A stretch of 64,000 nucleotides of DNA from JANSWY01 sp965243755 (GCA_965243755.1 CBDEVW010000005.1:62001-126000); one strand, 5' to 3'; counted from the first letter of the stretch, positions 55,449-64,000 are shown. Notes: generated from the sequence alone by a model not told the origin. Numbers and translations are program-made.

Positions 55449-56355
55449 ATTGGAGGTTTTGTCAGGCAGCCCATTCTGCAGTCTGCAGGATCGGGGAAGA
55501 AGTGGTTATATGCGATATGGATTCCCTGCAAGTGGTCCATTGGATTCTATTTCCATGCGTGCTGCAAACTATCTGCTTTGTAATCAACCATGGGATACAT
55601 GTATGGAAATTATGGTGAAAGGCCCGAAACTGAAGTTTTACGAACCTACATTCATTGCAATTACAGGAGCCAATGTAGATTTTTTCATCAACGGATTGCC
55701 CGGAACACATTCCAGTGCTATTGCGATCAGTAAGGGTGATGTTGTGACTTTTGGAGCCATCCGTGAAGGGCAGGTAGCCTATTTAGGAATTCAGGGTGGA
55801 TTTAAGACTGCCCAGATGCTAGGAAGCCAATCTACGCTGGTTCATCTTAAGTTTGGCACAATTATTCAGAAAGGTTTGAAGTTGGCGTATGGAAGGTTTC
55901 TCAATAAAAACTTTGATAGAACTGTCCCCAATTTCATGAAAATACAATATCCCGATGAGCTAACACTCCGGATTATAAAAGGGCCAGAGTCTGACGAAGG
56001 TCTATTGGAGGCTTTGTGTCGCCAGGGCTTCAGGGTATCCCCTCAAAGCAATAGAATGGGAGTCAGACTTCAGGCGGATGCGCCACTAAATACCGACTTA
56101 CCGGAAATGATTTCTTCCGGAGTACTTCCCGGGACTATCCAGCTAACTTCTTCGGGGGATCCAATTATCATGCTGACAGATCATCAAACTGCTGGTGGCT
56201 ATCCCCGAATTGGTATGGTCATTACACATGACCTGGATTTTCTGGCACAGATGCCACCAAACAGTACAATAAAATTCCGTGAAATAAATTTGGATAAGGC
56301 GGTTGACCTATTGCGTAAACGTGAACAGAGGGTGAGCTTACTATTTGCTAGTTAG
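55435..56355 (+). CDS. pxpC: 5-oxoprolinase subunit C
   Basis: A 306-residue KipA-family subunit. The ATG at 55435 was chosen because the sequence starts with the domain pattern LEVLSGSPFCSLQDRGRSGY. Further motifs are GFPASGPLDSISMRAANYLL, PQSNRMGVRLQADAP and SGVLPGTIQLTSSGDPIIML. Its end overlaps the 3' end of the convergent ytxH-like gene by 8 bp (56348-56355), which marks the right border of the plus-strand block. Confidence 0.94.
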   Translation: MEVGELEVLSGSPFCSLQDRGRSGYMRYGFPASGPLDSISMRAANYLLCNQPWDTCMEIMVKGPKLKFYEPTFIAITGANVDFFINGLPGTHSSAIAISKGDVVTFGAIREGQVAYLGIQGGFKTAQMLGSQSTLVHLKFGTIIQKGLKLAYGRFLNKNFDRTVPNFMKIQYPDELTLRIIKGPESDEGLLEALCRQGFRVSPQSNRMGVRLQADAPLNTDLPEMISSGVLPGTIQLTSSGDPIIMLTDHQTAGGYPRIGMVITHDLDFLAQMPPNSTIKFREINLDKAVDLLRKREQRVSLLFAS

Positions 56356-56644
56356 CCTTAATTTGGTCAATTAAGCCATTCACATCATCCAGCAACTTTT
56401 CTGCTTTGGACTTAGCGTCACTGATGATTTTCTCACCTTCCTGTTTTGCTTCACTTTCAACCAGTTCTTTACCCTGGATCAGGTCATTTACAATATCCTC
56501 CAGTTTGGATTTGTACTTATCAAGGTTATAAGAAAGCTTATCCCTTGTATTGGAACCTTTGTCGGGAGCGTATAGTACTCCAAATACACCACCTACAATT
56601 GCGCCTGCTAAAAATGCAAAGAATGAATTTCCTCCTTTTGACAT
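56348..56644 (-). CDS. YtxH-domain protein
   Basis: A 98-residue protein with an N-terminal hydrophobic glycine-rich helix (FFAFLAGAIVGGVFGVLYAP, followed by DKGSNTRDKL), which is the YtxH/gas-vesicle-like signature, and a long amphipathic helix with coiled-coil spacing. Probably membrane-associated and part of a stress or envelope function. It lies 13 bp downstream of nusB on the same strand. Confidence 0.88.
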   Translation of the reverse strand: MSKGGNSFFAFLAGAIVGGVFGVLYAPDKGSNTRDKLSYNLDKYKSKLEDIVNDLIQGKELVESEAKQEGEKIISDAKSKAEKLLDDVNGLIDQIKAN

Positions 56645-56657
56645 AGTTCTTTAATTC

Positions 56658-57836
56658 TTATTGGTTATCTATTAATCCTCTTCCACTTTTCTTAATAACA
56701 CCTTCTGCTGTCAATTCGTTTGCCATCACATCTAATATTCCATTAACGAATTGTTTACTCTTTGGGGTGCTATATTTTTTTGATAATTCAATATACTCAT
56801 TGATGGTCACTTTTACGGGGATACTAGGAAAATTAATCATCTCTGCTAATGCCATCTTCAATATGATCCTGTCCATAGTTGCCATTCGGCCTACTTCCCA
56901 GTTTTTCGCCTTCCTGGCAATGATCTCCTCATACTCTTTGTCACCGGAAATGGTTTTTGAAAACAGCTCCTTGAAGAACGGAATATCTTCGTCTTCATTT
57001 TTGTTGAGCTCCATCAATTCATATTTCTCCTCGCTTTCAGGGTCATAAGATTTAATGGTTTTGTTGATCATGCTTTTGATGATCGATTTGTTTTCTGTCC
57101 AATGGATATCCTCTTCCTCCATAAACAAAGTCATGGTCTCCATCTTAAAAGGAAGCCCTTTCACCACATGGTTCAGGATATTGAGATGATCTTCATCGGT
57201 TGGTTCTTTCAAAGCCTGGTAATCCTGAAATTCTTTGTCTTCCTTTTTCAGGGCCTTAAACCAGCTGTGCAACTGATCCCTGTGGTTATCCCAGGTGACA
57301 TTTCTCCTGATGCACTCCAGCTCCAATGCTTTGAATTTCCTGAAGGCGACTACATATGGATTCTTATGAAAATTATATCCTTTGATGTCTTGATTGTTTC
57401 CTGTGAAGCTTTGTTGTTTCTTCTCCAGGTCACGCTCATCAAGCACTGCAAACTCCTGCGGTAGTAACAATAATTTCAGATAGTGAAAATAGATTTTATC
57501 CAGCTCATTGACCATGTTTTTGCTGGTAGTGGAATTGTCCTTGTTCACCATCTCATGGTAGGTGTCAATGAATTTGTTCACCCTTTCAATGGTATCCGGA
57601 TCTATCTCCTCGTTGCTGTTAACCGCTCCATTTTCGTAATGCTCACTGAATAGTTTTAGCGCCTGATCTTTAGATGCTTTCAGTGCTTCCATATCTGGAA
57701 GTTCATTGGCATTAAGATCTGGTTCGTAGGTTTCGGCAAGTTTGATTTTGCAGACCTCAAAGTCAGCTTCTTTGGCCAGGTTCACGGCGTACAAAGCTTG
57801 CATGGCTTTCACCCTAAGTATTCTTCTATTGAGCAT
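56658..57836 (-). CDS. nusB: Transcription antitermination factor NusB (extended form)
   Basis: Participates with NusE in antitermination, in particular of rRNA operons. The RNA-binding N-terminus is MLNRRILRVKAMQALYAVNL. The C-terminal hallmark MATMDRIILKMALAEMINFP and VTINEYIELSKKYSTPKSKQ, followed by FVNGILD, complete the NusB fold. At 392 residues it is more than twice the enterobacterial size because of a long central insertion, the normal form in Bacteroidota. It heads the ytxH-like, DUF1573, yajC, ybbR-like, coaE series. Confidence 0.94.
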   Translation of the reverse strand: MLNRRILRVKAMQALYAVNLAKEADFEVCKIKLAETYEPDLNANELPDMEALKASKDQALKLFSEHYENGAVNSNEEIDPDTIERVNKFIDTYHEMVNKDNSTTSKNMVNELDKIYFHYLKLLLLPQEFAVLDERDLEKKQQSFTGNNQDIKGYNFHKNPYVVAFRKFKALELECIRRNVTWDNHRDQLHSWFKALKKEDKEFQDYQALKEPTDEDHLNILNHVVKGLPFKMETMTLFMEEEDIHWTENKSIIKSMINKTIKSYDPESEEKYELMELNKNEDEDIPFFKELFSKTISGDKEYEEIIARKAKNWEVGRMATMDRIILKMALAEMINFPSIPVKVTINEYIELSKKYSTPKSKQFVNGILDVMANELTAEGVIKKSGRGLIDNQ

Positions 57837-57871
57837 ATATCAAAGAACAAAATTTAAATCCAATAAGAGAA

Positions 57872-57893
57872 ACGCCATCCGCCCGGATGGCGT
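57872..57893. terminator. Terminator after the leucine dehydrogenase gene
   Basis: Perfect 9-bp stem ACGCCATCC/GGATGGCGT with a 4-base loop. On the minus strand it is followed by TTTCTCTTATT, so it ends the dehydrogenase transcript ahead of nusB. Confidence 0.8.
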
Positions 57894-57901
57894 CACTCCA
57901 A

Positions 57902-58993
57902 TTAGTAAGCTAGTTTTACTTTTCCTATATCGTTAATTCTCTTCACAGCCAGCCTCATAGCAGACTCATGTGAAGTGATGTTGTTTTTCTCAGCGAATTC
58001 GAGCACTTCTGTACAAACTTCATAGATTCTTTCCGTTTGCGCATATACCCTGTCTCTGTTGTAATTGCCCTGCTGTTCGTAATAAACATTGGTGATACCT
58101 CCACTGTTGATCAGGAAGTCTGGAGCATATAGAATATTTCTTTCTATTAGTTGCTTTCCGTGCTTTACCTCATCATCCAATTGGTTGTTCGCTCCACCAG
58201 CGACCACTTTACATTTCAGTCTCGGGATAGTGTCGTCATTCAATGTGGCACCAAGGGCACATGGCGCATAAATGTCGCAATCAAAGTCATAAACTTCTGA
58301 TTGATCGATCACAGTCACGTTGAATCTATCCGCGATTTTTTTCAATTTATCTTCAAAAATATCCGAAACAAATACTTTTGCATTTTCCTTCACAAGTCGC
58401 TCTACAAGGTAAGTACCTACATTGCCTACACCCTGTACCAGTACTTTCTTTCCTTCCAGGCTATCATTGCCAAATGCTTTTTTCGCTGTTGCCTTCATTC
58501 CCATGTATACTCCATACGCCGTAACCGGTGAAGGGTCACCACTGGCATCAGGTAATCCTGTTACATAGGGTGTTTCCATTCTAATGTATTCCATGTCACG
58601 GGTAGTCATGTTTACATCCTCAGCAGTCCAGTACCTGCCGCCAAGACTATGAACAAACCGGCCAAACCTTCTCATCAAGGCTTCATTCTTGAGCTTTCTG
58701 GCGTCTCCAATGATCACTGCTTTACCACCGCCAATGTTCAATCCTGCGATGGAGTTTTTTAGCGTCATTCCACGAGAGAGCCTTAAAACGTCCCTGATTG
58801 CCTCTTGTTCATTTTCATAGTGCCACATTCTGGTACCTCCCATAGCCGGGCCAAGTACAGTGTTATGGATACCTATGATGGCCTTTAAGCCAGTGTCTTT
58901 GTCATGACAGAAAGCAAGTTGCTCATGTTCCATCTCAGTCATCTGATCAAAAACGGAGAGGGTTCTTACTTCTGGATCCTGAGTTTCTATCAT
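57902..58993 (-). CDS. ldh: Leucine dehydrogenase (Glu/Leu/Phe/Val family)
   Basis: NAD-dependent oxidative deamination of branched-chain amino acids. The 363-residue protein has the catalytic Lys segment GLNIGGGKAVIIGDA, the substrate region GPAMGGTRMW, the catalytic Asp in TAEDVNMTTRDMEYI, and the NAD-binding Rossmann motif VLVQGVGNVGTYLVERL. CALGATLNDDTIPRL and VAGGANNQLD follow. Length and motifs fit leucine dehydrogenase rather than glutamate dehydrogenase. Monocistronic, with a perfect -7 element upstream and a terminator downstream. Confidence 0.92.
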   Translation of the reverse strand: MIETQDPEVRTLSVFDQMTEMEHEQLAFCHDKDTGLKAIIGIHNTVLGPAMGGTRMWHYENEQEAIRDVLRLSRGMTLKNSIAGLNIGGGKAVIIGDARKLKNEALMRRFGRFVHSLGGRYWTAEDVNMTTRDMEYIRMETPYVTGLPDASGDPSPVTAYGVYMGMKATAKKAFGNDSLEGKKVLVQGVGNVGTYLVERLVKENAKVFVSDIFEDKLKKIADRFNVTVIDQSEVYDFDCDIYAPCALGATLNDDTIPRLKCKVVAGGANNQLDDEVKHGKQLIERNILYAPDFLINSGGITNVYYEQQGNYNRDRVYAQTERIYEVCTEVLEFAEKNNITSHESAMRLAVKRINDIGKVKLAY

Positions 58994-59043
58994 ATTTGTA
59001 TTAATGTTGTATCTGAAAATTCAAGGCCATTTTACAATGGTTC

Positions 59044-59051
59044 CAAAATTA
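59044..59051 (-). promoter_or_regulatory. Bacteroidota-type -7 element ahead of the leucine dehydrogenase gene
   Basis: TAATTTTG on the minus strand matches TAnnTTTG, about 51 bp upstream of the start codon. No -33 TTG at the right distance. Confidence 0.4.
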
Positions 59052-59115
59052 AAGTGCAAAGCTACTTTTTTTTAGATTAAATAACTATTTCGGTTACCAA
59101 TCGTTTCTTATCGTT

Positions 59116-60906
59116 GTGAAAGACTTATCCCATATCAACAAGTACTTTTTAAAGTACAAATGGCACCTGATTTCCGGAACTCTTTTCATCATTATCGCAA
59201 ACTTTTTTGGTATTGTTCCTGCGGTAATGGTGCGATATTCCTTTGATCTGCTACAGGGGAGCTCTGACCTGGTAACCTTGTTTAAAGGCTTTGACCTGCA
59301 ACAAAACTCCATCGGAATTTTTCTTTCCAGCCTGGTTGTTCTTGGTGTAATAATTCTCGTGACTGCCGTTTTGAGAGGTGTTTTTATGTTCTTCATGAGG
59401 CAGACTATCATCGTAATGTCCAGGCACATAGAATATGATCTTAAGAATGAGATCTATCAACAATATCAAAATTTGCCATTAAGCTTCTACAGGAAAAACA
59501 ACACCGGAGACCTCATGGCCCGGATATCCGAAGATGTGAGCAGGGTAAGGATGTACATTGGACCGGCGATAATGTATGGGATCAACCTGTTTACTTTGTT
59601 TCTGATGGTCATCCCGTTTATGTTTTCCATCAATCCAAGACTCACCCTGTGGTCGTTAATACCTCTTCCACTGTTGTCGATCAGCATCTATTTTGTCAAC
59701 AACATTATCAATAAACGCTCTGAAGAAATCCAGAAAAGCCTTTCAGACCTTTCCACCTTTGTTCAGGAGGCTTTTTCGGGCATTCGGGTGATCAAGGCTT
59801 TTGTAAGGGAGAAATTCATCCATGATGATTTTACCCGTGCCAGCAATGAATATAAGGACAAGTCACTGAAACTGGCTTTTGTCAATGCACTATTTTTTCC
59901 ATTGATCATGGGATTAATTGGACTAAGTGTGATCCTGACCGTTTACATCGGGTCAGTAGAAGTCCTGAATGGAGCAATTAGTACCGGTGTAATTGCCGAG
60001 TTTATCATCTATGTGAATATGCTTACCTGGCCGGTAACCTCTCTTGGCTGGATCACAAGTATCATTCAACGAGCGGCAGCCTCTCAGAAACGTATAAATG
60101 AATTCCTGCAAACTGAAAACAATATTGTAAGTCAGAAAAACCTTGAGGCCGATATTAAGGGTTCTGTTGTTTTTGATCATGTAAGCCTTGTTTATGAGGA
60201 TTCTGGAATACAGGCGCTAAAAGAGGTGTCGTTTGAGGTGGAAGCAGGAGAGTCTATTGCCATTATAGGGACCACCGGGTCGGGGAAAAGCACCATTGCC
60301 AACCTGGTTTCACGCCTTTATGATCCTACCAGTGGACAAATCAGCATTGATGGAGAAGATATCAGAGATTATGATATTTCCAGCTTAAGGAGTCAGATTG
60401 GTTATGTGCCTCAGGATGTGTTCCTGTTTTCAGACTCTATAAAAAATAACATCGCATTTGGTAACAATGAGCTAAGTGAAGAGGACATTCGCCAGGCGGC
60501 CAAAGATGCGGACCTGCTGGATAATATTGCTGGTTTCCCAAGAGGATTTGAAACTGAGCTGGGTGAACGGGGAATTACACTTTCCGGTGGACAAAAACAG
60601 CGTGTATCTATCGCCAGGGCAGTGGCCAGAAACCCCAAGATACTAATCCTTGATGATTGTCTCTCAGCTGTAGACACCAAAACGGAAAACACCATTCTCA
60701 ACAGCATGAAACGCATCATGGAAGGCCGGACAACTATCATTATTTCTCACAGGGTATCCTCCGCGAAACTTGCTGATAAGATCATTGTGCTGGATGATGG
60801 TAAGATCATTGAGGCCGGCACCAACGAATCATTAATGGCTGCCGGAGGCACTTACAAAGAGCTGTATGATAAGCAACTGGCGGCTGAGGAGGTTTTGGAG
60901 GATTAG
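59116..60906 (+). CDS. ABC exporter half-transporter with degenerate Walker B (YheI/MdlA-like)
   Basis: A 596-residue protein fused from six membrane helices and an ATPase domain. The start is GTG at 59116. The ATPase has Walker A IIGTTGSGKSTIANL, Q-loop YVPQDVFLFSD, signature TLSGGQKQRVSIARAV and Walker B ILILDDCLSAVD; the catalytic Glu after Walker B is replaced by Asp. This is the typical state of one partner in heterodimeric exporters. The other ABC gene in this window (61548-63308) has the complementary features, so the two probably form one transporter, although encoded on opposite strands. Confidence 0.92.
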   Translation: MKDLSHINKYFLKYKWHLISGTLFIIIANFFGIVPAVMVRYSFDLLQGSSDLVTLFKGFDLQQNSIGIFLSSLVVLGVIILVTAVLRGVFMFFMRQTIIVMSRHIEYDLKNEIYQQYQNLPLSFYRKNNTGDLMARISEDVSRVRMYIGPAIMYGINLFTLFLMVIPFMFSINPRLTLWSLIPLPLLSISIYFVNNIINKRSEEIQKSLSDLSTFVQEAFSGIRVIKAFVREKFIHDDFTRASNEYKDKSLKLAFVNALFFPLIMGLIGLSVILTVYIGSVEVLNGAISTGVIAEFIIYVNMLTWPVTSLGWITSIIQRAAASQKRINEFLQTENNIVSQKNLEADIKGSVVFDHVSLVYEDSGIQALKEVSFEVEAGESIAIIGTTGSGKSTIANLVSRLYDPTSGQISIDGEDIRDYDISSLRSQIGYVPQDVFLFSDSIKNNIAFGNNELSEEDIRQAAKDADLLDNIAGFPRGFETELGERGITLSGGQKQRVSIARAVARNPKILILDDCLSAVDTKTENTILNSMKRIMEGRTTIIISHRVSSAKLADKIIVLDDGKIIEAGTNESLMAAGGTYKELYDKQLAAEEVLED

Positions 60907-61440
60907 TTAGTCCTTTACTGGCGCATAGACCTCCATTGAGTTGTCTTTGAAGATAATATTGACAAAATAGTTGTCCAGCTCATACCCTTTTTCCCTGGCA
61001 TATTTATAAAGCATTGCCTGCACTTCCTGTTCACTCGGTCTTACTGCATAGTGCATATTAAGTTTCACTGCCAAAAACCTGCGTGAGCTAAAATCTCTGA
61101 CAGAAAATGATCCGGGAATCTGAATGGCGTCTTCAAAAAAGATGGTTCCGATGAATAGATCCACTTCACCTTCTTTCACCTCAGTGTCCATGTAGGTGAT
61201 TTCGGCATAGTCTCCGCTGAAGGTATTCTTGAGAATTAGGTCAGCGACCTCATTCTGGATGCGTTTGAGTGTGTCGGATTTGTAGTATTTGCCTTTGTAT
61301 GGTTTGCCTGCAATACTAAAGCTCATGTTTTCTACTTCCTGAACTTTGATTTCATCAAACCCACCCAGAAAGTAGTAACCACACAATGTAAGCGCTACTA
61401 AACATATTGCTATAATCCCGAGATAAACGTATTTCATCAT
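60907..61440 (-). CDS. Membrane-anchored GyrI-like domain protein
   Basis: A 177-residue protein. One N-terminal membrane helix (VYLGIIAICLVALTLCGYYF) is followed by a soluble domain: VEVENMSF-like strand, EVADLILKNTFSGDYAEITY, EGEVDLFIGTIFFEDAIQIP, SSRRFLAVKLNMHYAVRPSE and a last strand MEVYAPV. The arrangement fits the GyrI-like small-molecule-binding fold, but the family call is tentative. It is located between the two ABC half-transporter genes, its stop directly adjoining that of the plus-strand one. A role as ligand sensor or accessory of the exporter is only suggested by position. Confidence 0.6.
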   Translation of the reverse strand: MMKYVYLGIIAICLVALTLCGYYFLGGFDEIKVQEVENMSFSIAGKPYKGKYYKSDTLKRIQNEVADLILKNTFSGDYAEITYMDTEVKEGEVDLFIGTIFFEDAIQIPGSFSVRDFSSRRFLAVKLNMHYAVRPSEQEVQAMLYKYAREKGYELDNYFVNIIFKDNSMEVYAPVKD

Positions 61441-61547
61441 GTCGTAAGCAGTTGGTATTATTTCCCTGAATTATGCATTAGCCAATTGATAATTCGGGGT
61501 TTAAATCTACATTTAATTCAATTATGATTCTACTATTAATTTAAGTA

Positions 61548-63308
61548 TCAACTCACGGCTTTGTATTGCATCTGATGCAGCTGTGAATAATATCCCCCCA
61601 ACTCCAATAATTCATCGTGGTTGCCAGATTCTTTGATCTCTCCTTTGTCAAGCACCAAAATTTTAGTGGCATGTTGAATGGTAGATAACCGGTGAGCGAT
61701 CACAATGGAGGTACGGCCAGCCATCATTCTTTCAATGGCTTTTTGGATCAGTTCCTCTGTTTCTGAATCAACCGAAGATGTAGCCTCATCCAATACAATG
61801 ATTTTGGGATCAAAGACCATGGCCCTTACAAAGGAGATCAGCTGCCTTTGTCCTACCGAAAGTGTGGCACCACGTTCCATCACGTTATAGTCAAATCCAC
61901 CTGGTAGTCGCTCGATAAATTCCCGGGCTCCTACCAGCTCTGCGGCCTCAATTACCTTTTCACGAGGGATGTTAGGATCTTTCAATGTGATGTTATTCAG
62001 GATGGAGTCCGAGAAAAGGAAGACATCCTGCAGTACCACCGCAATGTTACTTCTAAGCGCATTAAGATCGTATTCCCGTATGTCTTTACCATCTACCTTG
62101 ATTTGCCCCTTATTGATTTCATAAAATCGGCTTAGCAAATTGATCACGGATGACTTGCCTGCGCCAGTTGCTCCCACCAATGCCAGCGATTCTCCGGCTG
62201 ATACATGGAAGTTGATGTCTTTCAGAACATATTCTTCGTCATTATAAGCAAACCAGACATTTTCAAATTTCACATCACCATTGAAATCGGTAGGCACGAA
62301 TGTTCCATTATCGGGAATGTGCTCATTATTGTCCAGGAGGTTAAATATGCGGTTGGAGCTTACTATGCCCATTTGTAAGGTGTTGAATCGATCAGCAATC
62401 AACCTTATGGGCCGGAAGAACATGTTGATGTACATAATGAAACTGATCAGTGCGCCTACCTGTATTTCTTCACGAATTACACTTCCGGAACCGTACCAGA
62501 TCACCAGTCCTATACTGGCTGCTGCGATTACTTCAGCCACCGGAAAATAAATGGAATAGTACAAAACAGACCTTAAGTTGGCTTTGCGGTGTTCGTTATT
62601 GATGGCTTCAAATTTTTTGTACTCTCTCTTCTCACTATTGAATATCTGAACTATACTCATTCCCGTGATATGCTCCTGAACAAAAGAGTTGAGATTGGAA
62701 ACGGCAGCCCTCACTTCATTGAATGATACTTTGATCCTTTCTTTAAAAATGTAGGTAGCAAACAACAAAATGGGAAATGTAGAGAGTGTCACCAAGGTCA
62801 GTCGCCAGTCGATATAAAGCATGATGGCCACAATAGCCACCAACTGAAGGATGTCTCCGATCATGGCGGCAATAGCCTGTGAGAATACTTCCGCCAGGGT
62901 CTCTATGTCTGAAATGTTCCTGGTAACCAGCCGGCCAATCGGGGTTTTGTCAAAAAACTTGAGGCGAAGCTTTTGTATGTGCATGAAAAGCTTAACACGT
63001 ATATCCCGAATGATATTCTGTCCCAGCCAGCCAGATAAGTAGGTGTGGATATATTGCACAATTGCGGCCGCTACCAATAAACTGATCAATAAAACAATCA
63101 TATTAACCAGGCCAGGATAGTCACCGTTAGCCACTTCATTGTCGATGGTCATCTGAATGATCCATGGCCTTACCGGTCCCAGGATGGCCATGGCAATGGT
63201 GAGGAACACCAGAAAATAAAACTGACCTTTATAGGGGCCAACCCACTTCAGTAATCTTTTTAAAACTTTGAAGTCAACGACTTTACCACTTGGTTTTTCT
63301 TTTTCCAA
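61548..63308 (-). CDS. ABC exporter half-transporter with consensus Walker B (YheH/MdlB-like)
   Basis: A 586-residue membrane/ATPase fusion. Six helices in the first 320 residues are followed by an ATPase domain with Walker A LVGATGAGKSSVINLL, Q-loop VVLQDVFLFSD, signature TLSVGQRQLISFVRAM (Val in place of the second Gly of LSGGQ) and Walker B IIVLDEATSSVDSETEELI with the catalytic Glu. This combination matches the consensus-site partner of heterodimeric exporters, and the non-canonical signature would face the degenerate site of the partner at 59116-60906. It lies directly downstream of truA on the same strand (11 bp spacing). Confidence 0.92.
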   Translation of the reverse strand: MEKEKPSGKVVDFKVLKRLLKWVGPYKGQFYFLVFLTIAMAILGPVRPWIIQMTIDNEVANGDYPGLVNMIVLLISLLVAAAIVQYIHTYLSGWLGQNIIRDIRVKLFMHIQKLRLKFFDKTPIGRLVTRNISDIETLAEVFSQAIAAMIGDILQLVAIVAIMLYIDWRLTLVTLSTFPILLFATYIFKERIKVSFNEVRAAVSNLNSFVQEHITGMSIVQIFNSEKREYKKFEAINNEHRKANLRSVLYYSIYFPVAEVIAAASIGLVIWYGSGSVIREEIQVGALISFIMYINMFFRPIRLIADRFNTLQMGIVSSNRIFNLLDNNEHIPDNGTFVPTDFNGDVKFENVWFAYNDEEYVLKDINFHVSAGESLALVGATGAGKSSVINLLSRFYEINKGQIKVDGKDIREYDLNALRSNIAVVLQDVFLFSDSILNNITLKDPNIPREKVIEAAELVGAREFIERLPGGFDYNVMERGATLSVGQRQLISFVRAMVFDPKIIVLDEATSSVDSETEELIQKAIERMMAGRTSIVIAHRLSTIQHATKILVLDKGEIKESGNHDELLELGGYYSQLHQMQYKAVS

Positions 63309-63319
63309 TGGACTATATT

Positions 63320-64000
63320 TTAATCGATAAACAGGTGATCCGGGTAGACAATGTCATTGAGATAAAGCCCTTCCGGAGGAGCAGACCTACTGGCTTTCGT
63401 CCTGTCCCTACTTTCTAAAATCTTCTTAAAATCATGCTGGGAAAGCTTTCCTTCTCCGATATCGAGCAATGTACCCACCATGGCCCGAACCATCCCCCGC
63501 AAAAATCTATTGGCTCTAACGGAAAAGATCAATTGATCGTTTTGTTTCTCCCACCTAGCCTCAACGACATCACAGTTAAAATTGTTCACTTCAGTTTTTA
63601 CCCGGCTAAAGCACTCAAAATCTTTCCACTCCAACATCAATTGAGCGGCCTCATTCATCGCCTGCTGGTTGACCTCTTTGGGGAAGTAATAGCTGAAACC
63701 TTTCAAAAACGGATCCTTCTGCTGGTGAATCTTATAATGATATTGTCGGCTGATGGCATCAAATCGAGTGTTAGCCTCGGGAGACACCTGCCTGATTTTA
63801 TAAGCCGCAATATCCTGTGGCAGCAAGCCATTCAGTTTGTAAACCATTTGGTCTGGAGCCATCTGACTGCTGGTATCGAAATGAACAACCTGCATGGTGG
63901 CATGTACACCAGTATCCGTACGTCCACTTCCCATTACCCCGATTTCTTGCCGCAGAATGGTGGACAGGGATTTGTTCAGCACCTCCTGTACGGTGATGGC
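63320..64000 (-). CDS. truA: tRNA pseudouridine synthase A (5' end beyond window)
   Basis: Isomerises uridines 38-40 of tRNA anticodon arms. The 3' 227 codons are present; the frame is open to the right edge, with AITVQEVLNKSLSTIL as the first visible residues. The catalytic Asp lies in GSGRTDTGVHA, followed by VVHFDTSSQ, YHYKIHQQKDPF and, near the end, RFLRGMVRAMVGTLLDIGEG. The remainder of the N-terminal domain lies outside. It is on the same strand just upstream of the ABC half-transporter gene, probably co-transcribed. Confidence 0.94.
   Translation of the reverse strand, partial: AITVQEVLNKSLSTILRQEIGVMGSGRTDTGVHATMQVVHFDTSSQMAPDQMVYKLNGLLPQDIAAYKIRQVSPEANTRFDAISRQYHYKIHQQKDPFLKGFSYYFPKEVNQQAMNEAAQLMLEWKDFECFSRVKTEVNNFNCDVVEARWEKQNDQLIFSVRANRFLRGMVRAMVGTLLDIGEGKLSQHDFKKILESRDRTKASRSAPPEGLYLNDIVYPDHLFID

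Noticed and set aside
61464..61499. Inverted repeat CCCTGAATTAT / ATAATTCGGGG between two minus-strand genes, first considered a terminator.
   Set aside because: No T-tract follows on the minus strand and the loop is long, so it cannot be supported as a terminator; its role is open.
1..64000. Scanned for CRISPR arrays, transposases, integrases, tRNA and rRNA genes.
   Set aside because: No repeat-spacer pattern, no transposase or integrase protein and no tRNA/rRNA-like sequence was noticed by eye; short or divergent tRNAs could be missed without a search tool.

Overview
The window looks like chromosomal core and accessory DNA of a member of the Bacteroidota, most likely the Cytophagales. The evidence is a type IX secretion sorting domain on a secreted nuclease, a TonB with an acidic linker, a reg_prop/Y_Y_Y sensor kinase, the alpha-2-macroglobulin/PBP1C pair, enlarged Bacteroidota-type NusB and Lgt, a ProB without PUA domain, and -7 promoter elements of the TAnnTTTG type. 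No phage, insertion sequence, CRISPR array, tRNA or rRNA is seen. Genes run off both ends: a CHAT protein on the left and truA on the right.

Layout. 1-6591 (minus): a tightly coupled exported module of an OmpA/PD40 protein, a 696-residue exported protein of unknown function and a TPR-CHAT protein. 6760-9432 (plus): a GbsR-type regulator followed by a membrane protein, a DCC thiol-disulfide oxidoreductase and a TIGR01777 epimerase. 9433-12561: a DUF1835 protein, a small membrane protein, an exported helical protein, an outer-membrane barrel and its probable Rrf2 regulator. 12632-14595: proBA. 14829-23085: mostly exported proteins (EndA-type nuclease, unknown propeller-like protein, TonB) plus one cytosolic helical repeat protein. 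23137-25138: MlaE-type permease and an MFS transporter. 25380-39093: sensor kinase, PBP1C with alpha-2-macroglobulin, TtcA and a hybrid kinase. 39266-46450: Tat-exported Dabb protein, TrkA/TrkH potassium uptake, Lgt, a lipoprotein, a C2-like protein and a SpoIIE phosphatase. 46451-47213 is a structured non-coding interval. 47214-50158: a WG-repeat protein and a small conserved-looking protein.

50133-57836 (minus) is the housekeeping series nusB, ytxH-like, DUF1573, yajC, ybbR-like, coaE. It is split by an oppositely transcribed block at 52782-56355 that holds an NRAMP-like carrier and the 5-oxoprolinase subunits pxpA, pxpB and pxpC. coaE carries a one-base frameshift. 57902-64000: leucine dehydrogenase, two ABC half-transporters that look like partners, a GyrI-like protein and truA.

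The most interesting points are: (a) the 46451-47100 interval, with four copies of a 10-nt element and a series of terminator-like hairpins whose T-tracts all favour the minus strand, so possible tandem small RNAs; (b) a matched pair of 23-bp operator candidates in front of the cysteine-free Rrf2 gene and its neighbouring barrel gene; (c) an NRAMP-family protein that has lost the metal-binding motifs and sits with 5-oxoprolinase; (d) the left-edge OmpA/PD40-unknown-CHAT cell-envelope module. All function calls rest on reading the sequence by eye; no search was run.
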